From: Isoperla grammatica
Taxonomy: Eukaryota; Arthropoda; Insecta; Plecoptera; Perlodidae
Direction of reading: 5' to 3'
DNA: 64,000 bases
Assembly (NCBI GenBank): GCA_945910005.1
Contig: OX246741.1
Span: forward strand, 38,347,746-38,411,745
The translations under genes and the position numbers were made by a program. The notes below the pieces were generated by a model. It ran no database searches and was not told the DNA's origin. It saw only the letters and a program-made list of their open reading frames with translations. Shown here one piece after another: positions 10,716 through 20,770 of this stretch; position 1 is the stretch's first letter, and every line of letters begins with the position of its first letter.

Positions 10716-13313
10716 TTAGTTTAAAAATTTTCGCACTATCCTACACGTGTTCAAAATAATTGCTTTTTGCATCTCGATGTATATGTTCGGTTGGAGACCA
10801 ATTAGTTTAATACTGTCATGGAGTTTACGTGGAACAATGCCATTTGCTGATAAAATTAACGGTATAACAGTTACGTTATTCTGCTTCCACAACCTTTTTA
10901 TTTCAATAGATAATTCCTTATATCTGTTTATCTTTTCCCGCCAAGTTGTCTCTACATTGTGGCATAAAGGGACGGCAACATCAATTAAAATCGTTTCTTG
11001 TTTCTTCTTGTCAATAAATATAATATCCGGTCTATTGTGATGTATGGTTTGGTCTGTAATAACTGCCCGGTCGTAATATAATTTGTAGTCTTTACTATCT
11101 AATACCTTTTCAGGCTTGTATTTGTAATACGCAGTGATTGTGTTTATAAGTTTATACTTCATGGCTAATTTTTGATGTACAATGTTTGCAACTTGGTTAT
11201 GCCTATGAAGATAATCTGTTTGACAAAGCATTTTGCACCCAGATACGATATGTTCAATTGTTTCGCCGTTCAAATTACATTTTCTACATTTATCTTCCAC
11301 TGTGACGTCTTTCAGTATGTATTTTTTGTAATTGTTAGTCTTGATTACTTTATCTTGAATAGCGATAATAAATCCCTCTGTTTCGCTGAAAATGTCCCCG
11401 GACGTTAACCATTTGTTCGATGCTACCCTATCGACGCTATCCTTAAGAAGTTCTTTATAATCTCTGCTATGTAACGTCTTTTCTGATATTCTGATCTCTT
11501 TTGCTGTGTCAGAATTTAGTTTTTGAAGCAAGTTTAAATTTCCGTCATTTAAATTGAGGGGAGAAAGCGACTTGTCTGCCGATACTATAGCTCTATGAAG
11601 TTGTGAATGTGGGCATTTTGTATAAAAGTACTTTCTCAGAATTTCAATTTGTTTATAATATAAATTGCTTAAATCAATCAAGCCTCTTCCCCCTTTTTCT
11701 CTAGGTAGAGTCACTCGTTCTATTGCTGACTTAGGGTGATGACTTCTGTATTTGGTGAATGTTGTGCGGGTGAGAATTTCTAGGGCATGAAGTTCTGTCT
11801 GTGTCCAGCTAATAATTCCAAATGAATATGTTAGTACCGGTATAGCATAAGTGTTAATTGCTTTGATCTTGTTTTTACCATTCAATTGTGTTTTTAAAAT
11901 AGATCCTATTCGTTTCTTGTATGCAGAAATTAGTTTACTTTTCATCAGTTTATGATCAATTCGTTTAGCCTGCGCAAATCCTAGATATTTGTATATATCT
12001 TCTTCGTCCATTACTCTTATCCGGTTGTCTTCGTCAATTTCAAACTCTTCTAATTTCGTAATCTTTCCTTTGATGACATGAAGTGACTTACATTTATCAA
12101 TTCCAAAATCCATACATATATCTCTACTGAATTCTAACGTTGAGTTAAGAAGATTCGTCATGTGTGTCGCATTTAAAGCATATAGCTTGAGATCGTCCAT
12201 GTAGAATAGATGTGAAAGTGTGTGGCAAACCGTATTACCGTCCTTTATCTTGAAACCATGTGTAGATTTGTTTAGTATATGAGATAATGGATTTAATGAA
12301 AGACAAAACCATAACGCACTAAACGAGTCACCTTGAAAAATACCTCGTCGGATGTTAACTGGGTCAGTACATATCTGCTCTTTGCCTACGTTTAACTTTA
12401 ATGTTGTTTTCCAACTCGTCATCGCTGTCCGCAAAAAGTTTACTATCAATGGGTTTACTTTATAAATTTCCAGTATCTGTATTAGCCACGAATGTGGTGA
12501 CGAATCATACGCTTTCTTGTAATCAATATAGCTAACGTGAATGTTTCTCTTCTTGTTGAAAGCTTGGTTCATTACAACAGAATCGATAATTAATTGTTCC
12601 TTACACCCTTGCGACAATTTACGACATCCCTTTTGTTCTTCAGCTAATATATTGTGTTCTTCGCAGTGACTATATATTTTATTTGTTATGCACGATGTCA
12701 AGATTTTGTAAATAGTAGGTAAGCATGTAATTGGTCTATATTTACTTGGATTTTTGGTGTCATTATCTTTTGGTTTAAGAAATGTTATTCCTTCAGTAAA
12801 GAAATCTGGTAAATCCTTGTCTCCTAATATAAATTCATTAAGACATTTAGCAATCTGGGTGTGCATGTTTGAAAACTTCTTGTACCAAAAATTTTGAATG
12901 TTATCGTTACCGGGTGCTTTCCAACTATGAGTATTTCGTATCGTTGATTTTATATCATTTACACTGATGCTATCAAATGTCATTTCTTCGATATCACTCA
13001 TTGCGTCAATTTCATCTTGAATCCATGTTGCATTGTGATTGTGCATTAATGGGTTACTCCATATCCCACCCCAAAACTGCTCAATCTCTTTCTTCGATGG
13101 TATACCATTGCCTACTATTTCTTCTTTATTGTTAATTTGCTGATAGAATTCTTTTTCTTTTTCTTTAAACATTTCGTTTTGTTCTTTTCTATCACTACAC
13201 TCTTTATATCTTCGTAGTCTTTTGGCTAATGCACTTACTTTTTGCTTGAGAGTATCCAAATATTCGTTTGTAGCCTCGTTCGGTGTTTCATGTATAGTAT
13301 GGATTTTAACCTT
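10716..13313 (-). CDS. R4-like LINE reverse transcriptase / RLE endonuclease
   Basis: This frame of about 865 codons is uninterrupted from 13313 down to its stop at 10716. The first candidate start is a TTG inside the open frame (13257-13259) and is not a real start. Counting from there, reverse-transcriptase motifs appear in order: APGNDNIQNFWYKK (about 115), SKYRPITCLPTIYK (about 172), SYIDYKKAYDS (about 243), RRGIFQGDSFSALWF (about 303) and FYMDDLKLYA (about 351). Then come LPREKGGRGLIDL, the CRKC..H..C knuckle (about 656) and RPDIIFIDKK..ETILIDVAVP (about 743), a PD-(D/E)XK-like endonuclease. The protein would nick the target and prime reverse transcription there. The frame overlaps the N-terminal frame by 76 nt, so the original was probably one polyprotein. 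Confidence 0.88.
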   Translation of the reverse strand, partial: KVKIHTIHETPNEATNEYLDTLKQKVSALAKRLRRYKECSDRKEQNEMFKEKEKEFYQQINNKEEIVGNGIPSKKEIEQFWGGIWSNPLMHNHNATWIQDEIDAMSDIEEMTFDSISVNDIKSTIRNTHSWKAPGNDNIQNFWYKKFSNMHTQIAKCLNEFILGDKDLPDFFTEGITFLKPKDNDTKNPSKYRPITCLPTIYKILTSCITNKIYSHCEEHNILAEEQKGCRKLSQGCKEQLIIDSVVMNQAFNKKRNIHVSYIDYKKAYDSSPHSWLIQILEIYKVNPLIVNFLRTAMTSWKTTLKLNVGKEQICTDPVNIRRGIFQGDSFSALWFCLSLNPLSHILNKSTHGFKIKDGNTVCHTLSHLFYMDDLKLYALNATHMTNLLNSTLEFSRDICMDFGIDKCKSLHVIKGKITKLEEFEIDEDNRIRVMDEEDIYKYLGFAQAKRIDHKLMKSKLISAYKKRIGSILKTQLNGKNKIKAINTYAIPVLTYSFGIISWTQTELHALEILTRTTFTKYRSHHPKSAIERVTLPREKGGRGLIDLSNLYYKQIEILRKYFYTKCPHSQLHRAIVSADKSLSPLNLNDGNLNLLQKLNSDTAKEIRISEKTLHSRDYKELLKDSVDRVASNKWLTSGDIFSETEGFIIAIQDKVIKTNNYKKYILKDVTVEDKCRKCNLNGETIEHIVSGCKMLCQTDYLHRHNQVANIVHQKLAMKYKLINTITAYYKYKPEKVLDSKDYKLYYDRAVITDQTIHHNRPDIIFIDKKKQETILIDVAVPLCHNVETTWREKINRYKELSIEIKRLWKQNNVTVIPLILSANGIVPRKLHDSIKLIGLQPNIYIEMQKAIILNTCRIVRKFLN

Positions 13314-14227
13314 TCAAATATGTGTTGGCAATATTGTAATATCTTTTTAGATCTATTACCTATCCTAAATTGTTCTAATCTCCCAATATCTCTCCTTAAC
13401 TCGTTGATGCGTTTGACTAATCTTCGTTCCCATTTTGGAGTCTTATTTGTTTTTATGTTCTGAGAATGTACCAACTTTATTTTTAATCTTAATTGTCTGA
13501 CCACTGCTACGGCTCCACAATATATTGCTGCATGCACTTCCTCAAACGACAATTCTTTCTTCGCGTAATCTAACAATATATGTGCGTTCATTACGTGCAT
13601 TACTATGTCCATTTGCTTAGACTGTTTAGGTTTAGGAATTCTAGGTCTCTTGTTCGGTTCTATATGATGTGCAAATTCTGTCAACGCATTTTCAAACGCT
13701 AAATGTAATATGTTCTTTAATTCGTCTATTTCTTGTGTGTTCCCTCTTGTATTCTCTTCTTGTTCAATGTTATTAATAGGTGGATGTTGGTGATGTACCT
13801 CTTGTGTGTTCTGGCCTTCTGGTAGATCTACTTGTTCCATTAATTCTTGTCGTAGATGGTCATCGTTTCTTGATGCTTCCATGATGTGCTCCTCGTTCGC
13901 CAAATCCTCTTCATTTTCTTGATCTATTTGTAGTTCTTCCTCTACTTCATGTCTTATTACGTTCAATAGATTAAATGGTAGCATACCATTACTTACAATT
14001 ATTCTCCTTTGGTCTGCTACTCTTTGTTCGGTTACATCTACTAATGGGTATTCACGTGTAAACGCTCGGTGCAGTTCTTGTCGATATTCAACTAATCTAG
14101 TTTCTAATAACGTAATTCTATAGTAGTTGCGCATCACACAAATGTTCATATTATCTGTCCATTTGATACGCTGCCTCACTCTTCCAGATTTGGTGGTATG
14201 TTGCGATAATACATCAGAAGCATCCAT
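13235..14227 (-). CDS. R4-like LINE N-terminal part (Myb-like DNA-binding, coiled coil)
   Basis: 330 codons starting with a true ATG (MDASDVLSQH). The N-terminus has a basic, Trp-containing segment (RVRQRIKWTDNMNICVMRNY) resembling Myb/SANT-type or other target-recognition helices; R2/R4-group proteins carry N-terminal DNA-binding domains. A long acidic, Glu/Gln-rich middle follows, then a basic helical region (KWERRLVKRINELRRDIGRL). The end of this frame overlaps the open start of the next one at 13238-13313, where homology appears to pass from this frame (near FERLK) to the other (near TPNEATNEYLDTL). One frame change, by mutation or programmed shifting, would account for it. Confidence 0.7.
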   Translation of the reverse strand: MDASDVLSQHTTKSGRVRQRIKWTDNMNICVMRNYYRITLLETRLVEYRQELHRAFTREYPLVDVTEQRVADQRRIIVSNGMLPFNLLNVIRHEVEEELQIDQENEEDLANEEHIMEASRNDDHLRQELMEQVDLPEGQNTQEVHHQHPPINNIEQEENTRGNTQEIDELKNILHLAFENALTEFAHHIEPNKRPRIPKPKQSKQMDIVMHVMNAHILLDYAKKELSFEEVHAAIYCGAVAVVRQLRLKIKLVHSQNIKTNKTPKWERRLVKRINELRRDIGRLEQFRIGNRSKKILQYCQHIFERLKSILYMKHRTRLQTNIWILSSKK

Positions 14228-14283
14228 AATCTGTTTGTTTATTTACTAAATGTCAAAGTTCATTGTCCTGTCAAACTAAGTTC

Positions 14284-15374
14284 CAGTGGCGGCTGGTGGG
14301 GGGAGGCAAGGGAGGCCGGGCCTCCTCAAACATTTCCGGAGGGAGGAGGATTACTCTTGTCTGTGATCTTGTTTAAAATGGTTCTATGTATTTTAATGTT
14401 CATCTTACATAATATACATATTTATCGTAAAAGTTTTCAAACAAAAAATGTTCAACGTTTCAAAGTTTCGCGCCTCTAGAGAATGTGGCTGCTAGCCGCG
14501 TTGAACCAGTAGAAACGCGAGGAACTTCGTGCGTCCGGGCCTCTCAGTCGTTCAGCATATAGGTACCTGAGCGGTGTGCGGGGGAATGCGGCAGGCATAC
14601 TCCCGCCCTCCCCGCCTAAGTTGCTGCACGTGCAATAAGATGCCAGAGGAGGCCGGCCGCTTCGTTTATTTTCGGATTTTTCACGAAGGTAACCGAGTCG
14701 CCCGCTTTCCATAATATATCATACTCAGCAGTTTGTAGTTTGCAGGGGACTGTCGTTTGTTTTTCTGCTGTTGTTCTTCCTGTGTTGTTGCTTGATTCAA
14801 TGAAGTCAATATAGTTGACGAGTTATTAGTGCGACCATTAACGAGACATGCTTCGAGGAAAGAGTAAATAAAGATTTAAAACAAGACGGAAGACTGAAAC
14901 CAGCTTTGCCATAACTGCAAAGGGATGGAGAGGAACAGGCGAGTTTGGTTCGTTATAGTATAGATTGTTATGGTTAATGGCAAGTGTCGTCAACTTAAAT
15001 CGGGCAACTTAAATCCACATCCACAACCATATTATAACACCTAAAACAACGTAGAAAAATGCAGTTTTAAAAAAATCGCCCTGCGGGGCAGACTGGGGGC
15101 ACGCCCCCCAGACCCCCCTGAACTGCCGCTAATTTCAATTGCTTCCATATTCGATCTTTCTTGTATTGTCCTGGCCTCCCTATAGAGCACTCAAAATAGA
15201 CTAGATGCACTCTGGTGGCAAGAAAATAAACTTCTATTAGGAATGGTCTAGCTGTCAATTTTCATTGTTGTTTTATTGTTATTTTTCATTAATGGCGCTG
15301 AAAGGAGGTTGCTTAGAAGCGCTATCTATGTTGGTTTTGAGTCCTCTATTATTTTATACCACGAGCCGCCACTG
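14284..15374. mobile_element. hAT-type non-autonomous element with 8-bp TSD
   Basis: A 1091-bp insertion in the LINE's 5' region. Terminal inverted repeats are CAGTGGCGGCTGGTGG at the left and the complement of CAGTGGCGGCTCGTGG at the right (15 of 16 matching). Exact 8-bp duplications CTAAGTTC lie at 14276-14283 and 15375-15382. These are hAT hallmarks. Internal sequence is GC-rich near both ends (GGGAGGCCGGGCCTCC at the left, a GCGGGGCAGACTGGGGGCAC block at 15085). No transposase frame is visible, so it would depend on an enzyme supplied elsewhere. Confidence 0.92.
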
Positions 15375-15382
15375 CTAAGTTC

Positions 15383-16038
<656 letters not shown>

Positions 16039-16120
16039 TCAGTCTTCGAGAGCGGTACTGGTCGGACGTGTATCTGCGTTGCTCCGTATACTATGACTAA
16101 GTCGCATGTATAGTGTAGCG

Positions 16121-16321
16121 ATGTCGTGCGCTAAATGCAAGCAGGATCTGCCGGGCGATGGTGATTGTATTGTGTGTTTCGGTTGTAATGGTCAGTATCA
16201 TTTCAATTGTGCTGGTGTACAAAAATCGACTCATTTTGGGCTAAATCGCAGGAGAATAAAGAAAATTGGTGGTGGCAAAGTGTCACGAAGCAAAAAAGTC
16301 GGGTCAGTCAACACCGGTTGA
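16121..16321 (+). pseudogene. LINE ORF1, PHD-like finger part
   Basis: ATG at 16121 (MSCAKCKQDLPGDGD). Cysteine and histidine spacing C-x2-C ... C-x2-C ... H-x2-C in the first 35 residues resembles a PHD/RING-like finger, common at the start of ORF1 in CR1-like LINEs. The frame stops at 16319-16321; coding resemblance continues in other frames toward 16520, so the ORF is frameshifted. Confidence 0.7.
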
Positions 16322-16521
16322 TATCCACCCAACCTTTAATCTGAGTGTAATTGAAGACCTTAAAGCTGAGTTCCGTGAGAGCTTCAAAGGTTGAACTGAG
16401 GAGCTACGCGAGAAAAAAAGTATTTTTCTCACGAGTTCAACATAATAAAAAACGCAGTGAACAGACTTAAGAAACAGTGTGAAGAGAAAGACAGAGTGAT
16501 TGAAGAGTTAACTGCGCCAAA

Positions 16522-16980
16522 GTGGTTACTCTTGATCAACTCAGCCGGGCAAAGACCTTCGAATTAGACAATATTCAACAGTTCCGGGGTGAAAACGTGG
16601 AGCAGCTGGTGCTGAAGGTTGCTGAGAAGCTGTCCATTCCCCTTAAGGAGAGGGATATCGAGTCTGCTCATCGTCTGCCTTCTCGCTCTGGGGGCCAAGA
16701 CCGCCGACCATCACGAATTATCGTACAGCTCGCCAGCAGGAAGAAAAGACACTTAATTGTGAGTACAAAGCGAGAAGTCGCTGAACTTACGAGTGGAGAT
16801 AGGCCTATTACTGGTGTTGAGAACGCGTCTCAAGATCGAGTTTATATCAGTGAAAATTTGGCACCGTACTACCGAGATTTGTTGTGGAGAGCTAAAGATC
16901 GGGCTCGTGAGTCTTTGTGCGGAAAGACGAAAACACACGCGACGTCATTAAACTGTGGCCCTTTAAAGACCCTTAGTAGA
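16522..16980 (+). pseudogene. LINE ORF1, C-terminal nucleic-acid-binding part
   Basis: This frame reads FELDNIQQFRGENVEQLV, ESAHRLPSRSG, RRPSRIIVQLASRKKR, VYISENLAPYYRDLLWRAK. The pattern I(E)xAHRLP followed by I-V-x-F/L-x-S-x-x-x-R and a terminal L-x-P-Y-x-R/DxLL is typical of ORF1 proteins of many animal LINEs (FP25/transposase-22-like). The first codon is GTG within an open frame, so the real start is upstream and lost to frameshift. Resemblance fades after RARE at about 16910, near the edge of the inserted element. Confidence 0.7.
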
Positions 16981-16999
16981 AGAGCAAAAGGTAACATTT

Positions 17000-17690
17000 A
17001 AGTTCTCGTGCGCCTTTCGTGAAAGAGTATTGCGGTAAACAATATTCTGTTACGGCATACCACACGAGTATTTTGCACCTACCTGGCAGATCCTGGCACA
17101 CTGCAGAGGGCGCCAGGAGCGTCGTGACGTCATAAACACGTTTTAATTAATAACGTTTGAACGGTTTATGTCACAGAAAATATCAAGAAAACAATTTTAT
17201 GATGTCATACTAGACGAGCATTAATAACCTATCTGCCCCATCCTGGCGGGCTGCAGAGGGCGCCAGGAGCGTCGTGACGTCATATACACGTTCGAACTAA
17301 TAACGTTTGAACGGTTCATGTCACAGAAAATATGTAAGGTACAATTCTACTATAAAATACTAAACGAGTATTTTTCACCTACCTGGCACATCCTGACACG
17401 CTGGAAAGGGCGCCAGGAGCGTCATGACGTCATAGACACGTTTTAATTAATAACGTTTGAACGGTTCATGTCACAGAAAATGGCATGGGAACAATTCTAT
17501 TACGAAATACTATTTGAGTATTTTGCATCTACTTGGCACATCGTGGCACGCTGCAGAGGGCGCCAGGAGCGTCGTGACGTCATACACTTTTTCATTAATA
17601 ACTTTTGAACGGTTCACATCACAGAAAATATCAAGAAGACAATATTATAGAAAATTTAAATACAAATCGATTGATATGTACTAATAGGGT
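17000..17690. repeat. subterminal ~150-bp repeats, left arm (mirrored at 20000-20690)
   Basis: Four diverged copies of a block of about 150 bp: CACCTACCTGGCA, GGGCGCCAGGAGCGTC, GACGTCAT, TTTGAACGGTT and GTCACAGAAAAT recur in that order. The same four occur inverted in the right arm. GACGTCAT is a CRE/ATF-type palindrome; repeated subterminal sites often bind transposase or host factors, but no function is shown. Confidence 0.8.
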
Positions 17691-17941
17691 AATTATTTAA
17701 TATTTAAGGGAGATATTGCTAACAAATAATAATAATTAGATGTGTATATGAAATGCAGGGCATCCCTCATCGTAATATCTATTTATTACTATTTCGGAGT
17801 TATAATTGTATCACTGTGAAGGACTTAATAACCGTAGTCATCCCAACATACCCATGGATATCTGTTGTTTAACAAAAATAATAATAATTATTATTGTATA
17901 CTAGTTACTATTCATAGACTGATTAGTAAAACTCACGTTTG

Positions 17942-19185
17942 CTAGAAGTTCTCTTCATCTTCATCATCATCGTCTTCATCCTCATCTCCCGTGTTGTCGG
18001 TATTCAAGCACTCTTGTTCCTCGTCTTCAGTAGAGCAGCCACAAAGCTCGGTGCACCTCATGTTATTTGCTTTGCAGCTGCATCTTGACGCACACCTTGA
18101 TTTTAAGCAGTTGCACTTAACTAGTTGAATGACGGCAGCCGGTGCAGGTTCGAGGGTTGTCATGACTGCCACATACTCGTTGCTCTCAAATAGCCATCCG
18201 TAGTCTTCGGGTAATAAGTTGATAGGGTTGGCAACCTGGTCATTATGCCACACCCAGCATTGATGGTGAGCACGTAGTATGGCTTGGAGATATGCGGCTT
18301 GGCTGGGTGGAAGCTTTTGGTGGGTGCTTGGCAAGACTTTTTGTGAAACATGCGCCATCGAAGGTCAAACACTGATCTCTGTTTAGTGAATGGACAGTAC
18401 AGTTTGCAAACAAACTTCTCTAGACCACTTATCACGGAGTCTTTTAGAGCAACAGTTTAACCAAGTTCTTTAAATGCTGAAAATATTTCATAGTCGGATT
18501 CTCTGAAAGCTTTCCAGCACGAAAGCTTCCCCTTTCCTGAAAATCCCCCAGTGTTGTCGGAACCACTGAAAGCGTGAAATCCAGTTAGTCCTGAAACTTG
18601 ATTGTGCCCAAGTGTGTTGTATAGTGACCCAAGTGCTATCCTTCTATTATTTCCCCCTTTACCTGTTATGAACACAGTATTTTTACAGAGATCGGTGTAA
18701 CGTCGCAGTACCAGGATAAGGACATCTGTATCTGGGGAAAAAATAGATATTTGAGTAGCTCCTCGTTTTGTCGCATCTACTGCATGAAGCAACATCTTTG
18801 TATCGGTTTCTTCCTGTTCACTATGTAAGTGTGGTAGAAGTGTTCTTGTACTAATAGTCTTGTTACTCCATGCGACAACTGTTTGTCGCTCCATGGCCTG
18901 TGAGGCTCGAATTATCTTCTGTGAAAAATATTCTGTCAGCTCATATTTGGTTTTGGTGTGACCAAGTAGTTGTGACATGCTCAAGTGCCCGATTGGTGTG
19001 TTGTCTGTAATGCGATAAGCTACAGCAGCTTTTCCTCCTTGTCAGGTCTTTCGAGTAGCCGATTTTAATGAAACAGGAATGTCATATCTATCAAATACCA
19101 CGTGGAGCTCTGAAAACTCACTATAACTGTTGTCAATGCGCATAACAAGAAGTTTGGCTAGATCCTCACAAGTGCTGGTGTGTGG
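17942..19185 (-). pseudogene. PIN-like nuclease plus CXC-domain protein, broken
   Basis: Minus-strand coding resemblance begins near 19185 (FDRYDIPVSLKSATRK), meets a stop near 19040, then continues 18984-18457 with EQEETDTKMLLHA, ISIFSPDTDVLIL, FITGKGG and GFHAFSGSDNTGGF. EE-x-DT and SPDTDVLxL resemble the acidic residues of XPG/PIN-like nucleases. A stop at 18457 and two frame changes follow: 18435-18160 (FVCKLYCPFT, LRWRMF) and 18358-17942. The last part holds a tesmin/TSO1-type CXC domain (CNCLKSRCASRCSCKAN, then CTELCGC) and an acidic tail. Proteins with both parts are common in invertebrate genomes and probably belong to transposons. The combined original would be one protein. Confidence 0.7.
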
Positions 19186-19189
19186 AAGA

Positions 19190-19747
19190 ATCCGACTATG
19201 AAATATTTTCAGCATTTAAAGAACTAGGTTAAACTGTTGCTCTAAAAGACTCCGTGATAAGTGGTCTAGAGAAGTTTGTTTGCAAACTGTACTGTCCATT
19301 CACTAAACTGAGATCAGTGTCTGACCTTCGATGGCGCATGTTTCACAAAAAGTCTTGCCAAGCACCCACCAAAAGCTTCCACCCAGCCAAGCCGCATATC
19401 TCCAAGCCATACTACGTGCTCACCATCAATGCTGGGTGTGGCATAATGACCAGGTTGCCAACCCTATCGACTTATTACCCGAAGACTACGGATGGCTATT
19501 TGAGAGCAACGAGTATGTGGCAGTCATGACAACCCTCGAACTTGCACCGGCTGCCGTCATTCAACTAGTTAAGTGCAACTGCTTAAAATCAAGGTGTGCG
19601 TCAAGATGCAGCTGCAAAGCAAATAACATGAGGTGCACCGAGCTTTGTGGCTGCTCTACTGAAGACGAGGAACAAGAGTGCTTGAATACCGACAACACGG
19701 GAGATGAGGATGAAGACGATGATGATGAAGATGAAGAGAACTTCTAG
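19190..19747 (+). pseudogene. inverted duplicate of the CXC-domain end
   Basis: This is the right-arm copy of 17942-18500, with the same frame split (19254-19529 and 19331-19747), and few differences in the CXC part. The matching frame split shows the frameshift existed before the inverted duplication, or was homogenised after it. It lacks the PIN-like part, so it cannot make the full protein. Confidence 0.85.
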
Positions 19748-20770
19748 CAAACGTGAGTTTTACTGATCAGTCTATGAATAGTAACTATAGTATACAATAA
19801 TAATTATTATTATTTTTGTTAAACAACAGATATCCATGGGTATGTTGGGATGACTACGGTTATTAAGTCCTTCACAGTGATACAATTATAACTCCGAAAT
19901 AGTAATAAATAGATATTACGATGAGGGATGCCCTGCATTTCATATACACATCTAATTATTATTATTTGTTAGCAATTTCTCCCTTAAATATTACATAATT
20001 ACCCTATTAGTACATATCAATCGATTTGTATTTAAATTTTCTATAATATTGTCTTCTTGATATTTTCTGTGATGTGAACCGTTCAAAAGTTATTAATGAA
20101 AAAGTGTATGACGTCACGACGCTCTTGGCGCCCTCTGCAGCGTGCCACGATGTGCCAAGTAGATGCAAAATACTCAAATAGTATTTCGTAATAGAATTGT
20201 TCCCATGACATTTTCTGTGACATGAACCGTTCAAACGTTATTAATTAAAACGTGTCTATGACGTCATGACGCTCCTGGCGCCCTCTTCAGCGTGCCAGGA
20301 TGTGCCAGGTAGGTGCAAAATACTCGTTTAGTATTTTATAGTAGAATTGTTGCCAACATATTTTCTGTGACTTGAACCGTTCAAACGTTATTAGTTCAAA
20401 CGTGTATATGACGTCACGACGCTTCTGGCGCCCTCTGCAGCCCGCCAGAATGTGGCAGGTAGGTTATTAATGCTCGTCTAGTATGACATCATAAAATTGT
20501 CCTCTTGATATTTTCTGTGACATAAACCGTTCAAAAGTTATTAATTATAACGTGTCTATGACGTCACGACGCTCCTGGCGCCCTCTGCAGCGTGCCAGGA
20601 TCTGCCAGGTAGGTGCAAAATACTCGTATGGTATGCCGTAACAGAATACCGTTTACCGCAATACTCTTTCACGAAAGGCGCACGAGATACCTTTTGCTCC
20701 TCTACTACCTGGTAAAATAGTGATATGAAGGTCGCTTGTTCTGTGGATATATTGTTGACAATCTTCGGCT

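Larger units (their letters stand above)
16975..20706. mobile_element. 3.7-kb element with 1.5-kb inverted repeats
   Basis: The left arm (about 16975-18505) and right arm (about 19187-20706) are near-identical inverted copies around a spacer of about 0.68 kb. Outer ends read AGTAGAAGAGCAAAAGGTA at the left and, inverted, AGTAGAGGAGCAAAAGGTA at the right. Each arm has four subterminal repeats of about 150 bp containing GGCGCCAGGAGCGTCGTGACGT or a close variant (17101, 17251, 17400 and 17551 on the left), then the end of a coding region for a CXC-domain protein. The arrangement looks like a DNA transposon whose 3' half was duplicated in inverted orientation. It sits inside the LINE between ORF1 and ORF2. 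I could not fix a target-site duplication. Confidence 0.85.

Noticed and set aside
13257..13259. Start codon of the large LINE frame
   Set aside because: The codon is TTG inside a frame that stays open to 13313; it is not a start.
14476..15258. Short minus-strand open frames in the hAT element
   Set aside because: No transposase motif; the element looks non-autonomous.
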